Made by a program: the position numbers and the translations under genes. A stretch of 64,000 nucleotides of DNA from Leptothrix cholodnii SP-6 (GTDB lineage Bacteria > Pseudomonadota > Gammaproteobacteria > Burkholderiales > Burkholderiaceae_C), in assembly GCF_000019785.1 (NCBI RefSeq), contig NC_010524.1:1364001-1428000 (forward strand), in the 5' to 3' direction. Below are positions 28,688 through 37,210 of this stretch, piece after piece (position 1 is the first letter of the stretch; each line of letters starts with the position of its first letter). The notes below the pieces were generated by a model. The model was not told where the DNA came from and searched no databases. It saw only the letters and a program-made list of their open reading frames with translations.

Positions 28688-28693
28688 TAGAAT
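28688..28693 (+). promoter_or_regulatory. -10 element of tRNA-Arg
   Basis: TAGAAT lies 10 bases before the tRNA 5' end, followed by a GC-rich stretch as in growth-rate-controlled tRNA promoters. No clear -35 at ideal spacing was found. Confidence 0.5.
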
Positions 28694-28703
28694 GCGTGTC
28701 GCT

Positions 28704-28779
28704 GCGCCCGTAGCTCAGTGGATAGAGTATTGGCCTCCGAAGCCAAGGGCCGCTGGTTCGATCCCAGCCGGGCGCACCA
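28704..28779 (+). tRNA. tRNA-Arg (anticodon CCG)
   Basis: A full cloverleaf can be drawn: acceptor GCGCCCG pairs with CGGGCGC, the D arm is GCTCAGTGGATAGAGT, the anticodon stem TTGGC/GCCAA holds the loop CTCCGAA, and the T arm is GCTGG TTCGATC CCAGC. The 3' ACCA is encoded. The anticodon CCG reads the arginine codon CGG. The gene borders the accessory region that follows, but I saw no repeated copy of its 3' end further on. Confidence 0.97.
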
Positions 28780-28801
28780 CCCGATACACGGCACCCCGCC
28801 G

Positions 28802-28838
28802 AAGCAAGACGCCAACCGAGAGGTTGGCGTTCTGCTTT
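28802..28838 (+). terminator. terminator hairpin after tRNA-Arg
   Basis: ACGCCAACC (28809-28817) pairs with GGTTGGCGT (28822-28830) around a GAGA loop. Outer bases AAGCA/TGCTT extend the stem, and a short T-rich tail follows. It lies 22 bases beyond the mature tRNA end. Confidence 0.8.
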
Positions 28839-28878
28839 CGGGCCCCGCAACGCCGATCCGGACGGCTCCCCCGGCATC

Positions 28879-29217
28879 GTGCCTGGAGCCGACGGCAAGC
28901 TGTGCAGGCACATGGCCGCCATGTGCAGGTACATCGCCGCCATGTGCAGGCACGAAGGCGTGATCGTCCTGTCGATGCCGCCGTTGCACCGGCACATGAC
29001 CGGGTTGCAGCGGCACACCGGTCACTTGTGCGGACGCATCCGCGCGTCGTGCCGCCACATGCCGGCATGGCGCCCGTGCAAGCCGACCGTGTGCCTGCAC
29101 AACCCAAACGCTTGCCACCGCATTGCGGCCATGTGCCCCGCAAAAATGGCGTCGTGCTTGCACAAGATGGCGTTGCGTGCGCGCAATGCGGGCACATCCG
29201 ACCCCTTTGCAGCGTGA
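28879..29217 (+). CDS. candidate Cys/His heptad-repeat protein, undescribed
   Basis: A 112-codon frame made almost wholly of a 7-residue repeat with consensus [L/M]-C-R-H-M-A-A. Successive heptads start LCRHMAA, MCRYIAA, MCRHEGV; further examples are SCRHMPA, VCLHNPN and SCLHKMA. By my count, third codon positions in the 14 heptads are G or C in 87 of 98 codons, against about 53 of 98 for first positions. This is the expected coding pattern of this genome in this frame only, and arginine is written AGG, CGG or CGC. The GTG at 28879 and the in-frame ATG at 28912 both lack a good ribosome site, so the start is uncertain. C-x-H in every turn suggests metal or haem binding or a disulfide array; this is inference. 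No homologue comes to mind. Confidence 0.4.
   Translation: MPGADGKLCRHMAAMCRYIAAMCRHEGVIVLSMPPLHRHMTGLQRHTGHLCGRIRASCRHMPAWRPCKPTVCLHNPNACHRIAAMCPAKMASCLHKMALRARNAGTSDPFAA
28900..29193. repeat. degenerate 21-bp tandem repeat, 14 units
   Basis: Fourteen consecutive 21-bp units, the first three nearly identical (TGTGCAGGCACATGGCCGCC type) and later ones diverged, keeping TGC and CAC at fixed positions. The period is exactly seven codons. It fills most of the 525-base stretch between the tRNA-Arg terminator and the FN3-like gene. Confidence 0.85.
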
Positions 29218-29277
29218 ATAGTGGACGCGGCGTATCCACCTTCAGAGGGATCTGCAAATCGGGTTCTGTCTCGAATA

Positions 29278-29308
29278 ATGAAATCTCCAAACCCCGGGAG
29301 ATTTCATG
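29278..29308 (+). promoter_or_regulatory. perfect inverted repeat covering ribosome site and start codon
   Basis: ATGAAATCTCC (29278-29288) and GGAGATTTCAT (29297-29307) are perfect 11-bp complements across an 8-base loop. The right arm contains the GGGAG ribosome site and the first two bases of the ATG at 29306. In mRNA the hairpin would hide the translation start; as DNA it could instead be an operator. Confidence 0.8.
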
Positions 29309-29950
29309 CAACCCAAACTGATCCTCAACTTCGATCGACTCGGCGAGACCGACTTCCAGAGCAAGGTCGGGACGATCATCGCGGCGCTGACCGCCAACCC
29401 GAGCTTTCCCGAGCCGTGGCCGGCACCCGCGCCCAGCCTGTTGGCGCTGAACGAGGCCTACCAGAGCTACCGCAGCGCCTTCCACGCCTGCGTCTCGGGG
29501 GACACCTTCCGCATCAACCAGCGCAGGATGCTTCGCCACACGCTTACCGAGATTCTCAGGCGGCTGTCGGTCTATCTCGAATTTGTCGCCGAGGGTGATC
29601 GGATGGCGCTGGCCTCCACCGGCTTCGACCTGCGGCGCGACAGCAACCGCACCAGCGGCACCGAGCCGCTGCCGGCGCCCAAGGGCTTCAAGGTGCTGCA
29701 CGGCGCATTCAGCGGCACCCTGGACATTCGCCTGGACAGCCTGCCCGGCGCTGCCAGCTTCGAGATCCAGATCGCCCAGGGCGATCCGACCCAGGAGGCC
29801 AACTGGAAACACGCCATGACCACCCGACCACGCGCGCGCATCACGCTGGGCGACCTGACCCCGCGGCAGGACTACTGGATCCGCATGCGAGGGGTGGGCG
29901 TCAACGGCAACGGGCGCTGGACCGATCCGGTGAACATGCTCGTGATCTGA
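29306..29950 (+). CDS. fibronectin type III-like domain protein, function unknown
   Basis: A 214-residue cytoplasmic-looking protein. The N-terminal half (about 1-120) is helical: FPEPWPAPAPSLLALNEAYQ, RINQRRMLRHTLTEILRRL and the YLEFVAEGDRMALASTGFDL segment. The C-terminal half (about 125-214) reads as one FN3-type beta sandwich, ending with LTPRQDYWIRMRGVGVNGNG. Similar two-part proteins occur in several phyla without known function. Its ribosome site is enclosed in a perfect hairpin. It lies between the heptad-repeat frame and the restriction operon. Confidence 0.78.
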   Translation: MQPKLILNFDRLGETDFQSKVGTIIAALTANPSFPEPWPAPAPSLLALNEAYQSYRSAFHACVSGDTFRINQRRMLRHTLTEILRRLSVYLEFVAEGDRMALASTGFDLRRDSNRTSGTEPLPAPKGFKVLHGAFSGTLDIRLDSLPGAASFEIQIAQGDPTQEANWKHAMTTRPRARITLGDLTPRQDYWIRMRGVGVNGNGRWTDPVNMLVI

Positions 29951-30094
29951 TCGACGTCATGGGGTGGTGGCCCGGGCGGGTGGTCCTTGCTGTGTGATGA
30001 TTCTTCGACGACCCGCACAGGCCCCACGAACAGCCAATCGGCTTGGCCGCGTTGACACGCGACGCGCGTGCGCCGGCCAAGCCCAGGGAGTGAC

Positions 30095-32569
30095 ATGAAC
30101 GACAAGAGCCGCCTCAGCGAGAGCGACATCTGCGACAAGTTCATCCGCCCAGCCATCGAGCGCGCAGGCTGGAACGGCATGGACCAGATCTACCGCGAGT
30201 ACCCGCTGCGCGCCGGCCGCGTGGTGGTGCGCGGCCGCAAGGCCCGCCGCGACGCCTCGACGGTGCTGCGCGCCGACTACGCGCTGTTCTACAAGCTCAA
30301 CATCCCGCTGGCAGTGGTCGAGGCCAAGGACGCCAGCCACGCAGTCGGCGCCGGCATGGCGCAGGCTATCAACTACGCCGCTTTGCTCGACGTGCCCTTC
30401 AGCTTTGCCAGCAACGGCGACGGCTTCATCTTCCGCGATGCCACGCTGGCCGATGGGGTGCTGGAGCGCTACCTGACGCTCGATCAGTTCCCGTCGCCGG
30501 CCGAACTGTGGGCCAAGTACTGCGCCTGGAAAGGCTGGACAGCCGAGGTGCGCAAGGTCGCCGAGTTCGACTACGCGCCAGCCAAGACACCGCGCTACTA
30601 CCAGCTCAACGCCATCAACCGCACGGTCGAGGCGATTGCACAAGGGCGCCAGCGCGCGCTGCTGGTCATGGCCACCGGCACCGGCAAGACCTACACCGCC
30701 TTCCAGATCATCTGGCGGCTGTGGAAGAGCTGCGCCAAGAAACGCATCCTGTTCCTGGCCGACCGCAACATCCTGATCGACCAGACCATGGTCAACGATT
30801 TCCGCCCCTTCAAGGGCGCGATGGCCAAGCTGAGCCCCAATGCCAAGGGCGTCGAACGCGTCGATGCGCAGGGCCGGGTGGGTGTCGAGGACGTGACGCT
30901 GGCCGTCAACAGAACCACCAAGCAGGTCGACACGAGCTACGAGATCTACCTGTCGCTCTACCAGGCGGTCACCGGCACCAGCGACGAGAGCAACATCTAC
31001 AAGCAGTTCTCGCCCGACTTCTTCGACCTCATCATCGTCGACGAATGCCACCGCGGCAGCGCCGCCGAAGACTCGTCGTGGCGCGAGATCCTCAGCTACT
31101 TCAGCAGCGCCACCCAGGTCGGCCTGACCGCCACGCCCAAGGAGACGCAGGACGTTTCCAACAGCGACTACTTCGGCGAGCCGATCTACACCTACAGCCT
31201 CAAGCAGGGCATCGAGGACGGCTACCTCGCGCCCTACAAGGTGGTGCGCATCGATCTCGACCGCGACACCTTCGGCTGGCGCCCGACCGAGGGCATGACC
31301 GACAAGCTCGGCAACCTGATCGAAGACCGCGTCTACACCGGCGCCGACATGAACCGCCGCCTGGTGCTGGAGCGCCGCGACGAGGTGGTGGCCGCCAAGA
31401 TCACCGAGTATCTGAAGGCGACCGATCGCGAAGCCAAGACCATCGTCTTCTGCGAGGACATCGACCACGCCGCGCGCATGCGCCAGGCCCTGAGCAACGC
31501 CAATGCCGACATCTGCCAGACCCAGCCGCGCTACGTGGTGCAGATCACCGGCGACAACCCCGAAGGCAAACGCGAACTCGACAACTTCATCGACCCGGAG
31601 AAGACCTACCCGGTGATTGCCACCACGTCCAAGCTGATGAGCACCGGCGTCGATGCGCAGACCTGCAAGCTCATCGTGCTGGACCAGAACATCAAGTCGA
31701 TGACGCTGTTCAAGCAGATCATCGGCCGCGGCACCCGACTGCGCGAAGACCTGGGCAAGACCTGGTTCACCATCCTCGACTTCAAGCGCGCCACCGAGCT
31801 GTTCGCCGACAAGGATTTCGACGGCGAGCCGGTGCAGGTCTACGAGCCCAAGGGTGACGAGCCTGTCGAACCGCCCGAGGTGGCGGATCCGGGCGATCCG
31901 GCGGGACAGCCCGATGCCGGTGAAGAAGGTGCAGGCGATCCGCCAACCGGAACCGATCCGCCGCTCGGCCCCTTCGGTGGCGGCGACGATGCGCCACCTC
32001 GCAAGTACGTCATCGGCGGCCAGGTCAACGTGCAGGTGGCTCGCGAGCGGGTGCAATACCTCAACGCCGACGGCAAGCTCGTCACCGAGAGCCTGCGCGA
32101 CTACACCCGCATCAACCTCGCCAAGCGTTTCGACTCGCTCGACCAGTTCCTGCAGACCTGGAACAGCGCCGAGCGCAAGGCCGTGCTGATCGATGAACTG
32201 GAGCGCCAGGGCGTGTTCCTCGACGCGCTGGCCGACGAGGTGGGCAAGGACCTCGACCCCTTCGATCTGCTGCTGCACGTCGCCTACGATCAGCCGCCGC
32301 TGACACGCCGCGAGCGCGCCCGCCGCGTCAAGCAGCGCAACGTCTTCACCGACTACGGGCCGATGGCGCGCAAGGTGATCGACGCGCTGCTCGACAAGTA
32401 CGCCGACGAAGGCATCGCCACCATCGAGGGCCAGTCGGTCTTCAACGTGCAGCCCTTCAACCAGTTCGGCAGCGCCACTGAAATCATCAAGAGCTTCGGC
32501 GGCCGGCCCCAATACCTGCAAGCCCTGAACATCCTGGAGCGCGAGCTTTACGCGCCCGCTCATTCCTGA
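30095..32569 (+). CDS. hsdR: type I restriction enzyme R subunit
   Basis: The 824-residue motor/nuclease subunit of a type I restriction-modification system. The N-terminal nuclease domain has the D...ExK pattern (LRADYALFYK, then VVEAKD, about 63-83). The helicase has Walker A MATGTGKT (about 193-200), the DECH box VDECHRGS, LTATPKETQD and the later IIGRGTRLRED. A flexible Pro/Gly/Asp-rich linker (about 595-640) precedes the C-terminal domain that contacts HsdM. Start: ATG preceded by AGGGAG. It is first in the R-M-S operon, 29 bases before hsdM. Confidence 0.97.
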   Translation: MNDKSRLSESDICDKFIRPAIERAGWNGMDQIYREYPLRAGRVVVRGRKARRDASTVLRADYALFYKLNIPLAVVEAKDASHAVGAGMAQAINYAALLDVPFSFASNGDGFIFRDATLADGVLERYLTLDQFPSPAELWAKYCAWKGWTAEVRKVAEFDYAPAKTPRYYQLNAINRTVEAIAQGRQRALLVMATGTGKTYTAFQIIWRLWKSCAKKRILFLADRNILIDQTMVNDFRPFKGAMAKLSPNAKGVERVDAQGRVGVEDVTLAVNRTTKQVDTSYEIYLSLYQAVTGTSDESNIYKQFSPDFFDLIIVDECHRGSAAEDSSWREILSYFSSATQVGLTATPKETQDVSNSDYFGEPIYTYSLKQGIEDGYLAPYKVVRIDLDRDTFGWRPTEGMTDKLGNLIEDRVYTGADMNRRLVLERRDEVVAAKITEYLKATDREAKTIVFCEDIDHAARMRQALSNANADICQTQPRYVVQITGDNPEGKRELDNFIDPEKTYPVIATTSKLMSTGVDAQTCKLIVLDQNIKSMTLFKQIIGRGTRLREDLGKTWFTILDFKRATELFADKDFDGEPVQVYEPKGDEPVEPPEVADPGDPAGQPDAGEEGAGDPPTGTDPPLGPFGGGDDAPPRKYVIGGQVNVQVARERVQYLNADGKLVTESLRDYTRINLAKRFDSLDQFLQTWNSAERKAVLIDELERQGVFLDALADEVGKDLDPFDLLLHVAYDQPPLTRRERARRVKQRNVFTDYGPMARKVIDALLDKYADEGIATIEGQSVFNVQPFNQFGSATEIIKSFGGRPQYLQALNILERELYAPAHS

Positions 32570-32598
32570 TCCCTGATTTCTCCTGAACCCGATCCCGC

Positions 32599-34068
32599 AT
32601 GTCCAATCTCTCTGCTGTCATCAAATCCATTCAAGACGTCATGCGCCAGGACAGCGGCCTTGACGGCGACGCCCAGCGCATCTCGCAGCTCACCTGGCTG
32701 CTGTTCCTGAAGGTGTTCGACGCGCTCGAAGAAGAACTCGAACTGACCCGCGACGGCTACAAGAGCCCGATCCCCGAGCGCATGCGCTGGCGCAACTGGG
32801 CGGCCGACGCCGAGGGCATCACCGGCGATGCGCTGCTGAGCTTCGTCGACAACGAACTCTTCGTCACGCTCAAGGGCCTGAGCGCCGACCCGCTGCGCAA
32901 CCCGCGCGGCTACGTGGTGCGCGGCGTGTTCGAGGACGCCTACAACTACATGAAGAGCGGCCAGCTGCTGCGCCAGGTGGTCAACAAGCTCAACGGCATC
33001 GACTTCAACCGCCAGAGCGAGCGGCACCAGTTCAACGACCTGTACGAGAAGATCCTCAAGGACCTGCAGAGCGCGGGCAATGCCGGCGAGTTCTACACGC
33101 CGCGCGCGGTCACGCAGTTCATGGTCGACATGGTGAACCCGCAGCTCGGTGAACGCGTGTTCGACCCGGCCACCGGCACCGGCGGCTTCCTGGTCTGCGC
33201 CATCGAGCACCTGCGCCGCCAGGTGCACAACACTGAGCAGGAGGCGCAACTGCAGAACAGCATCCTGGGCGTGGAGAAGAAGCAGCTGCCGCACATGCTG
33301 TGCGTCACCAACCTGATGCTGCACGGCATCGAGGTGCCCAGCCAGGTGCGCCACGACAACACGCTGGCCCGGCCGCTGCGCGACTACGGCGCGGCCGACC
33401 GGGTCGACGTGGTGCTGACCAATCCGCCGTTCGGTGGCATCGAGGAGCCGGGCATCGAACAAGGTTTTCCGGCCGACGTGCGCACCAAGGAAACCGCCGA
33501 CCTGTTCCTGGTGCTGATCAAGCAGCTGCTCAAGCACAACGGCCGCGCCGCGCTGGTGCTGCCCGACGGCACGCTGTTCGGCGAAGGCGTGAAGACGCGC
33601 ATCAAGGAGCAGCTGCTCGCCGAGTGCAAGCTGCACACCATCGTGCGCTTGCCCAACGGCGTGTTCGCGCCCTACACCGGCATCAAGACCAATCTGCTGT
33701 TCTTCACCAAGGGCGCGCCGACGCAGGCCATCTGGTACTACGAGCACCCCTATCCGGCCGGCGCCAAGAGCTACAACAAGACCCGGCCGATCCGCATCGA
33801 GGAGTTCGACGCCGAGAAGGCCTGGTGGGGCAGCGAGGCCGACGGCTTTGCCGCGCGGGTGGAAAACGAACGCGCCTGGAAGGTCGACATCGCAGTCATC
33901 AAGGCCGCCAACTTCAACCTCGACCAGAAGAACCCGCACGCGCCCGACGCGGTGAGCCACGACCCCGACCAGCTGCTGGCTGACTACACCCGGCTGCAGG
34001 CCGAGTCGCAGGGGCTACGCGACCAGCTCAAGGCCATCCTGGCGCAGTCGCTGGGGGCGCGGGCATGA
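32599..34068 (+). CDS. hsdM: type I restriction-modification DNA methyltransferase M subunit
   Basis: A 489-residue N6-adenine methyltransferase subunit. The HsdM N-terminal helical domain (about 5-140) begins IKSIQDVMRQDSGLDGDAQR. The catalytic domain starts at AGEFYTPRAV, with the S-adenosylmethionine site DPATGTGGFLVCAIEH and the catalytic NPPFGG starting at residue 275. It methylates host sites together with HsdS and is required for restriction as well. Its stop overlaps the hsdS start as ATGA. Confidence 0.97.
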   Translation: MSNLSAVIKSIQDVMRQDSGLDGDAQRISQLTWLLFLKVFDALEEELELTRDGYKSPIPERMRWRNWAADAEGITGDALLSFVDNELFVTLKGLSADPLRNPRGYVVRGVFEDAYNYMKSGQLLRQVVNKLNGIDFNRQSERHQFNDLYEKILKDLQSAGNAGEFYTPRAVTQFMVDMVNPQLGERVFDPATGTGGFLVCAIEHLRRQVHNTEQEAQLQNSILGVEKKQLPHMLCVTNLMLHGIEVPSQVRHDNTLARPLRDYGAADRVDVVLTNPPFGGIEEPGIEQGFPADVRTKETADLFLVLIKQLLKHNGRAALVLPDGTLFGEGVKTRIKEQLLAECKLHTIVRLPNGVFAPYTGIKTNLLFFTKGAPTQAIWYYEHPYPAGAKSYNKTRPIRIEEFDAEKAWWGSEADGFAARVENERAWKVDIAVIKAANFNLDQKNPHAPDAVSHDPDQLLADYTRLQAESQGLRDQLKAILAQSLGARA

Positions 34069-35801
34069 GTGCGGTGCTGGAGGCGCGTGAACCGCGCGCG
34101 AGCTACCTGGCCGCGTTGCAGCCGCCCCTGGTGCGGCAGTTCGATCTGCTGGCCACTGCGCCCGGTGGCGTGGCGCGACTGCGCGAATTGATCCTGACGC
34201 TGGCGGTGCAGGGCAAGCTGGTGCCGCAGGATGCGAGCGACGAGCCGGCGAGTGTGCTGCTGCAGAAGATTCGGGCGGAGAAGAATCGGTTGATTGCGGC
34301 GAAGGAAATCAAGCGAGATAAGCCGCTGGCACCGATAAGCGATGAAGAAATATCGTTTGATGCCCCACGTGGGTGGGAATTGGTTCGTTTGGGCGACTTG
34401 GTGAATGCCAGTGAAGCGGGCTGGAGTCCAAGTTGTGCTGGTTCTCCACGCCGTGCCGGGCATTGGGGTGTATTGAAAGTCAGCGCAGTTTCTTGGGGGA
34501 AATTTGATCCCGAAGCCAACAAAGAATTGCCCGCTGATCTGCAGCCGAAACCAGAATACGAAGTGCGGTCCGGCGATTTTTTGCTATCTCGGGCCAACAC
34601 GGAAGAACTTGTCGCGCGTTCAGTTGTCGTTGGTGCTGTCGATCCGCGTTTGATGCTCAGCGACAAGATCATTCGGCTGGACGTTGCAAATCCAATTCAT
34701 CGCGGTTTCCTCAACTTTTGCAACAACGAAAAAAGTGCTCGTACCCATTACGCAGCTAATGCGTCAGGCACAAGCAGTTCGATGAAAAACGTTTCGCGCG
34801 AGGTTGTTCTGAATCTTCCAATCGCGTTGCCACCCCTCGCCGAACAATCCCGCATCGTCACCCGCGTCGAAGAACTGATGCGGCTGTGCGATGCGCTCGA
34901 AAGCCAACGCCAGCTCGAAACCGCGCAGCACGCCCAACTGCTGAACACCCTGCTGGGCACGCTGACCGACAGCGCCTCGCCCGACGAACTGGCCGCCAAC
35001 TGGCAGCGCGTGAGCGATCACTTCGACCTGTTGCTCGACCGCCCCCAAGCCGTGGACGCGCTGGAGCAGACCATCCTGCAACTCGCCGTGCGCGGGCTGC
35101 TGGTGCCGCAAGACCCGACCGACGAGCCGGCGAGTGTGTTGCTGCAGAAGATTCGGGCGGAGAAGGATCGGTTGATTGCGGCGCGCAAGATCAAGCGGGA
35201 CAAGGCGTTGCCTATTATTTCTGACAAAGATGGACTCGATGATCTGCCAGAAGGATGGGTCGTGGTTCGGCTGGGTGCAATTATGGAGCTTGTATCTGGT
35301 CAGCATCTTGGTCCCGCTGAGTATGCAGAGGGTCTTGACTCTGGGATTCCATATTTAACCGGCCCAGCTGAATTTGGTCCCCAATCGCCCAGCCCAACCA
35401 GATCAACTGTAGAGCGGCGCGCCATTGCGATTTGGGGGGATATTCTCATCACAGTTAAGGGTTCCGGCGTTGGAAAACTCAATGTGGTTGCGCATTCGGA
35501 GATTGCGATAAGCCGCCAATTGATGGCGGTTCGCTCGATTGGCGTGAATGATGCGTTCCTCTTTATTGTGCTCAAAACGCTTGAGATTAAGTTCCAGATG
35601 CAGTCAGTCGGCATAGCTATTCCTGGCATTGGTAGAGAGGATGTTTCTCACTCAATTCTTGGCCTACCACCCCTCGCTGAACAAGCCCGCATCGTCGCCC
35701 GCGTCACCCAACTCCGCAGCCACTGCGCCGACCTGCGCCAACGCCTGTCAGCCCGTCAGGCCATCCAAAGCCATCTGGCCGAGGCGCTGGTGGAGGTTTG
35801 A
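34065..35801 (+). CDS. hsdS: type I specificity subunit S
   Basis: A 578-residue DNA-recognition subunit with two target-recognition domains (TRDs) separated by conserved helices. TRD1 runs at about 105-255 and TRD2 at about 390-535. Each is preceded by the same helical segment (DEPASVLLQKIRAEK, then RLIAA) and followed by LPPLAEQ-x-RIV. The TRD-coding DNA (about 34300-34830 and 35205-35665) is much AT-richer than the rest of the operon, as usual for exchanged TRDs. The recognition sequence cannot be predicted by eye. A stop three bases before the next ATG joins it to the downstream genes. Confidence 0.96.
   Translation: MSAVLEAREPRASYLAALQPPLVRQFDLLATAPGGVARLRELILTLAVQGKLVPQDASDEPASVLLQKIRAEKNRLIAAKEIKRDKPLAPISDEEISFDAPRGWELVRLGDLVNASEAGWSPSCAGSPRRAGHWGVLKVSAVSWGKFDPEANKELPADLQPKPEYEVRSGDFLLSRANTEELVARSVVVGAVDPRLMLSDKIIRLDVANPIHRGFLNFCNNEKSARTHYAANASGTSSSMKNVSREVVLNLPIALPPLAEQSRIVTRVEELMRLCDALESQRQLETAQHAQLLNTLLGTLTDSASPDELAANWQRVSDHFDLLLDRPQAVDALEQTILQLAVRGLLVPQDPTDEPASVLLQKIRAEKDRLIAARKIKRDKALPIISDKDGLDDLPEGWVVVRLGAIMELVSGQHLGPAEYAEGLDSGIPYLTGPAEFGPQSPSPTRSTVERRAIAIWGDILITVKGSGVGKLNVVAHSEIAISRQLMAVRSIGVNDAFLFIVLKTLEIKFQMQSVGIAIPGIGREDVSHSILGLPPLAEQARIVARVTQLRSHCADLRQRLSARQAIQSHLAEALVEV
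34239..34301 (+). repeat. direct repeat in hsdS, copy 1
   Basis: 63 bases coding for the helical segment before TRD1. It matches 35121-35183 at 61 of 63 positions and lies exactly 882 bases (294 codons) from it. Confidence 0.92.
35121..35183 (+). repeat. direct repeat in hsdS, copy 2
   Basis: Second copy of the hsdS internal repeat, before TRD2. A second repeated pair codes for LPPLAEQ (34830-34868 and 35667-35705). Both pairs keep the reading frame, so recombination could exchange or remove a TRD. Confidence 0.92.
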
Positions 35802-35804
35802 GTC

Positions 35805-35948
35805 ATGCCCCTCATCAAGAACGCGTTATCCATCACCATCGCCATCGAAGCAGAAGGCGTCAACGAGCTGTGGCTCGACGATGCCGACAAGATGAGGTCC
35901 GACGACTTGCTCTCCGAGCTTTTGGCCCATATCGACAAGGCGCTCTGA
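35805..35948 (+). CDS. 47-residue protein behind hsdS, unknown
   Basis: A short acidic protein starting MPLIKNALSITIAIEAEG and ending LLSELLAHIDKAL. The ATG lies three bases after the hsdS stop with GGAGG 10 nt upstream, so translation is well supported. No family is recognised. It might be a small partner, regulator or antitoxin-like protein of the downstream genes; that is speculation. The next large start lies 37 bases downstream. Confidence 0.65.
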   Translation: MPLIKNALSITIAIEAEGVNELWLDDADKMRSDDLLSELLAHIDKAL

Positions 35949-35985
35949 GCATGGTCTACGAATCCCTGCCCAACCTGAAGCCAAC

Positions 35986-37200
35986 ATGCTCGGCGATGGC
36001 CTGGACCGGGAGCCATCTTTGAGCGGCGACCGCTACGTCTTTCATGTCGGCCCCGATGGCTCGGAGCCTGATGGCGGCGAAGATATTGAGGGCGCCCTCA
36101 TTCTCCCAGCGGACTTTCCATATCCCGAATTGCTGGCGCTCGGCGATTTCATCGCGGCCGCCGATGTCTTGACCCCGGGTTACATACCACCGCCAGTGGG
36201 CCTGTGCCATCCGGATGGGTTCATCTACGAGAAGAACTTCGAAGACATTAAGACTGTCTTGCTGCCCGACCGGAACGTCGCGTCGCGCTTCGCGCAAATT
36301 GCAAAGGGCGCCCTCGTTGACGATGCTGTCCGACCAGTCGCCGCGCTGCTGGCGTTCTCACATTTCCTCGACATCGAGGTTGAGCCGTCCGTTGCCTTCC
36401 ACGAGCTAGCCCACAAGCAAGGCAACGCGATAGCCAATGAAGAACTCGCATGGCTGCGGCAGGCCGACAACGCAAGTGCCCACGCAAAAATGGATGTGGC
36501 CCTCGGGCGCGTTGAGCGTCTCGTCGGCCTCGCGCAGCCTGCGTCTATTAGCGAGCTTGATCTCGCCTTCCCGCTGCGTCGCTGGCGACGTAACTACATC
36601 GTGACGTTGAAGATCGGCGAGCTTGAGCTGGCTGGCCTCCCGCACCTGGACCGCATATTGGCGCTCCTAGACTGGATGCATCGGGATTTCATCGTCGCCG
36701 GGCCAGCAGCCATGCTTGCGTGCATATATTTCGCTCCTAATTCGCCGCCGCGCAAGGGTCTGCTCAAACAATTGCAATCGGCCGACCGAGCTCGGGCCAT
36801 CGAGGGGGCGAAGAACGCCGCATGGGACATTACCCACCTCAGCGATTTCGTACATCGCGTCAACGAGGCGGCCGACGGATCGACTCGATACCTCTTCGCA
36901 AGCCTGGACAGAACTCTGCACTACATCGCACGAAGTCTCTTTGACTTTGGGGCCGACGGCATCCGGCAGGACAACATCATCTGCGAACTCGGCAAGTGGT
37001 GGCCCCAAGAGCACGCTCGCGCCATCGCCGAGCGAATGGCTGACTTGTTTGAAAGCATCGACCAGCAGGAGCGAGTGGCGCGGCGCCCGCAAGCCGCTGG
37101 GTTCGTTGACAGCTTGATCCATAGCGGGGAGGCGGCGCTCCTGCAATGGTCTCCGACATCAGGCGCCGACAAGAAGCCCAACACCTCAAAAGAATCATGA
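35986..37200 (+). CDS. 404-aa protein of unknown function in the restriction/Abi operon
   Basis: I do not recognise this protein. It is soluble, without signal peptide or membrane helix. The segment LLPDRNVASRFAQIAKG (about 88-104), followed by FLDIEVEPSVAFHELAHKQG (about 126-145), has acidic residues spaced a little like the start of a PIN-type nuclease, but this is weak. A later helical half contains RYLFASLDRTLHYIARSLFD. The ATG at 35986 has a poor ribosome site; a 23-codon frame (35951-36022) overlaps it and might couple translation. Codon use is less GC-rich than in the flanking core genes. Its place between hsdS and an Abi gene suggests an accessory defence function. Confidence 0.7.
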   Translation: MLGDGLDREPSLSGDRYVFHVGPDGSEPDGGEDIEGALILPADFPYPELLALGDFIAAADVLTPGYIPPPVGLCHPDGFIYEKNFEDIKTVLLPDRNVASRFAQIAKGALVDDAVRPVAALLAFSHFLDIEVEPSVAFHELAHKQGNAIANEELAWLRQADNASAHAKMDVALGRVERLVGLAQPASISELDLAFPLRRWRRNYIVTLKIGELELAGLPHLDRILALLDWMHRDFIVAGPAAMLACIYFAPNSPPRKGLLKQLQSADRARAIEGAKNAAWDITHLSDFVHRVNEAADGSTRYLFASLDRTLHYIARSLFDFGADGIRQDNIICELGKWWPQEHARAIAERMADLFESIDQQERVARRPQAAGFVDSLIHSGEAALLQWSPTSGADKKPNTSKES

Positions 37201-37210
37201 TCGCTCTACC

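Noticed and set aside
28687..29812. Minus-strand open frames of 158 and 365 codons across the tRNA-Arg and the 21-bp repeats
   Set aside because: They run antisense through the tRNA (giving the familiar spurious CARLGSNQRPLASE-type peptide) and stay open only because the repeat period is a multiple of three. Third-position GC favours the plus frame.
35951..36022. 23-codon frame before the 404-aa gene
   Set aside because: Too short and without a ribosome site to call a gene; mentioned only as possible translational coupling.
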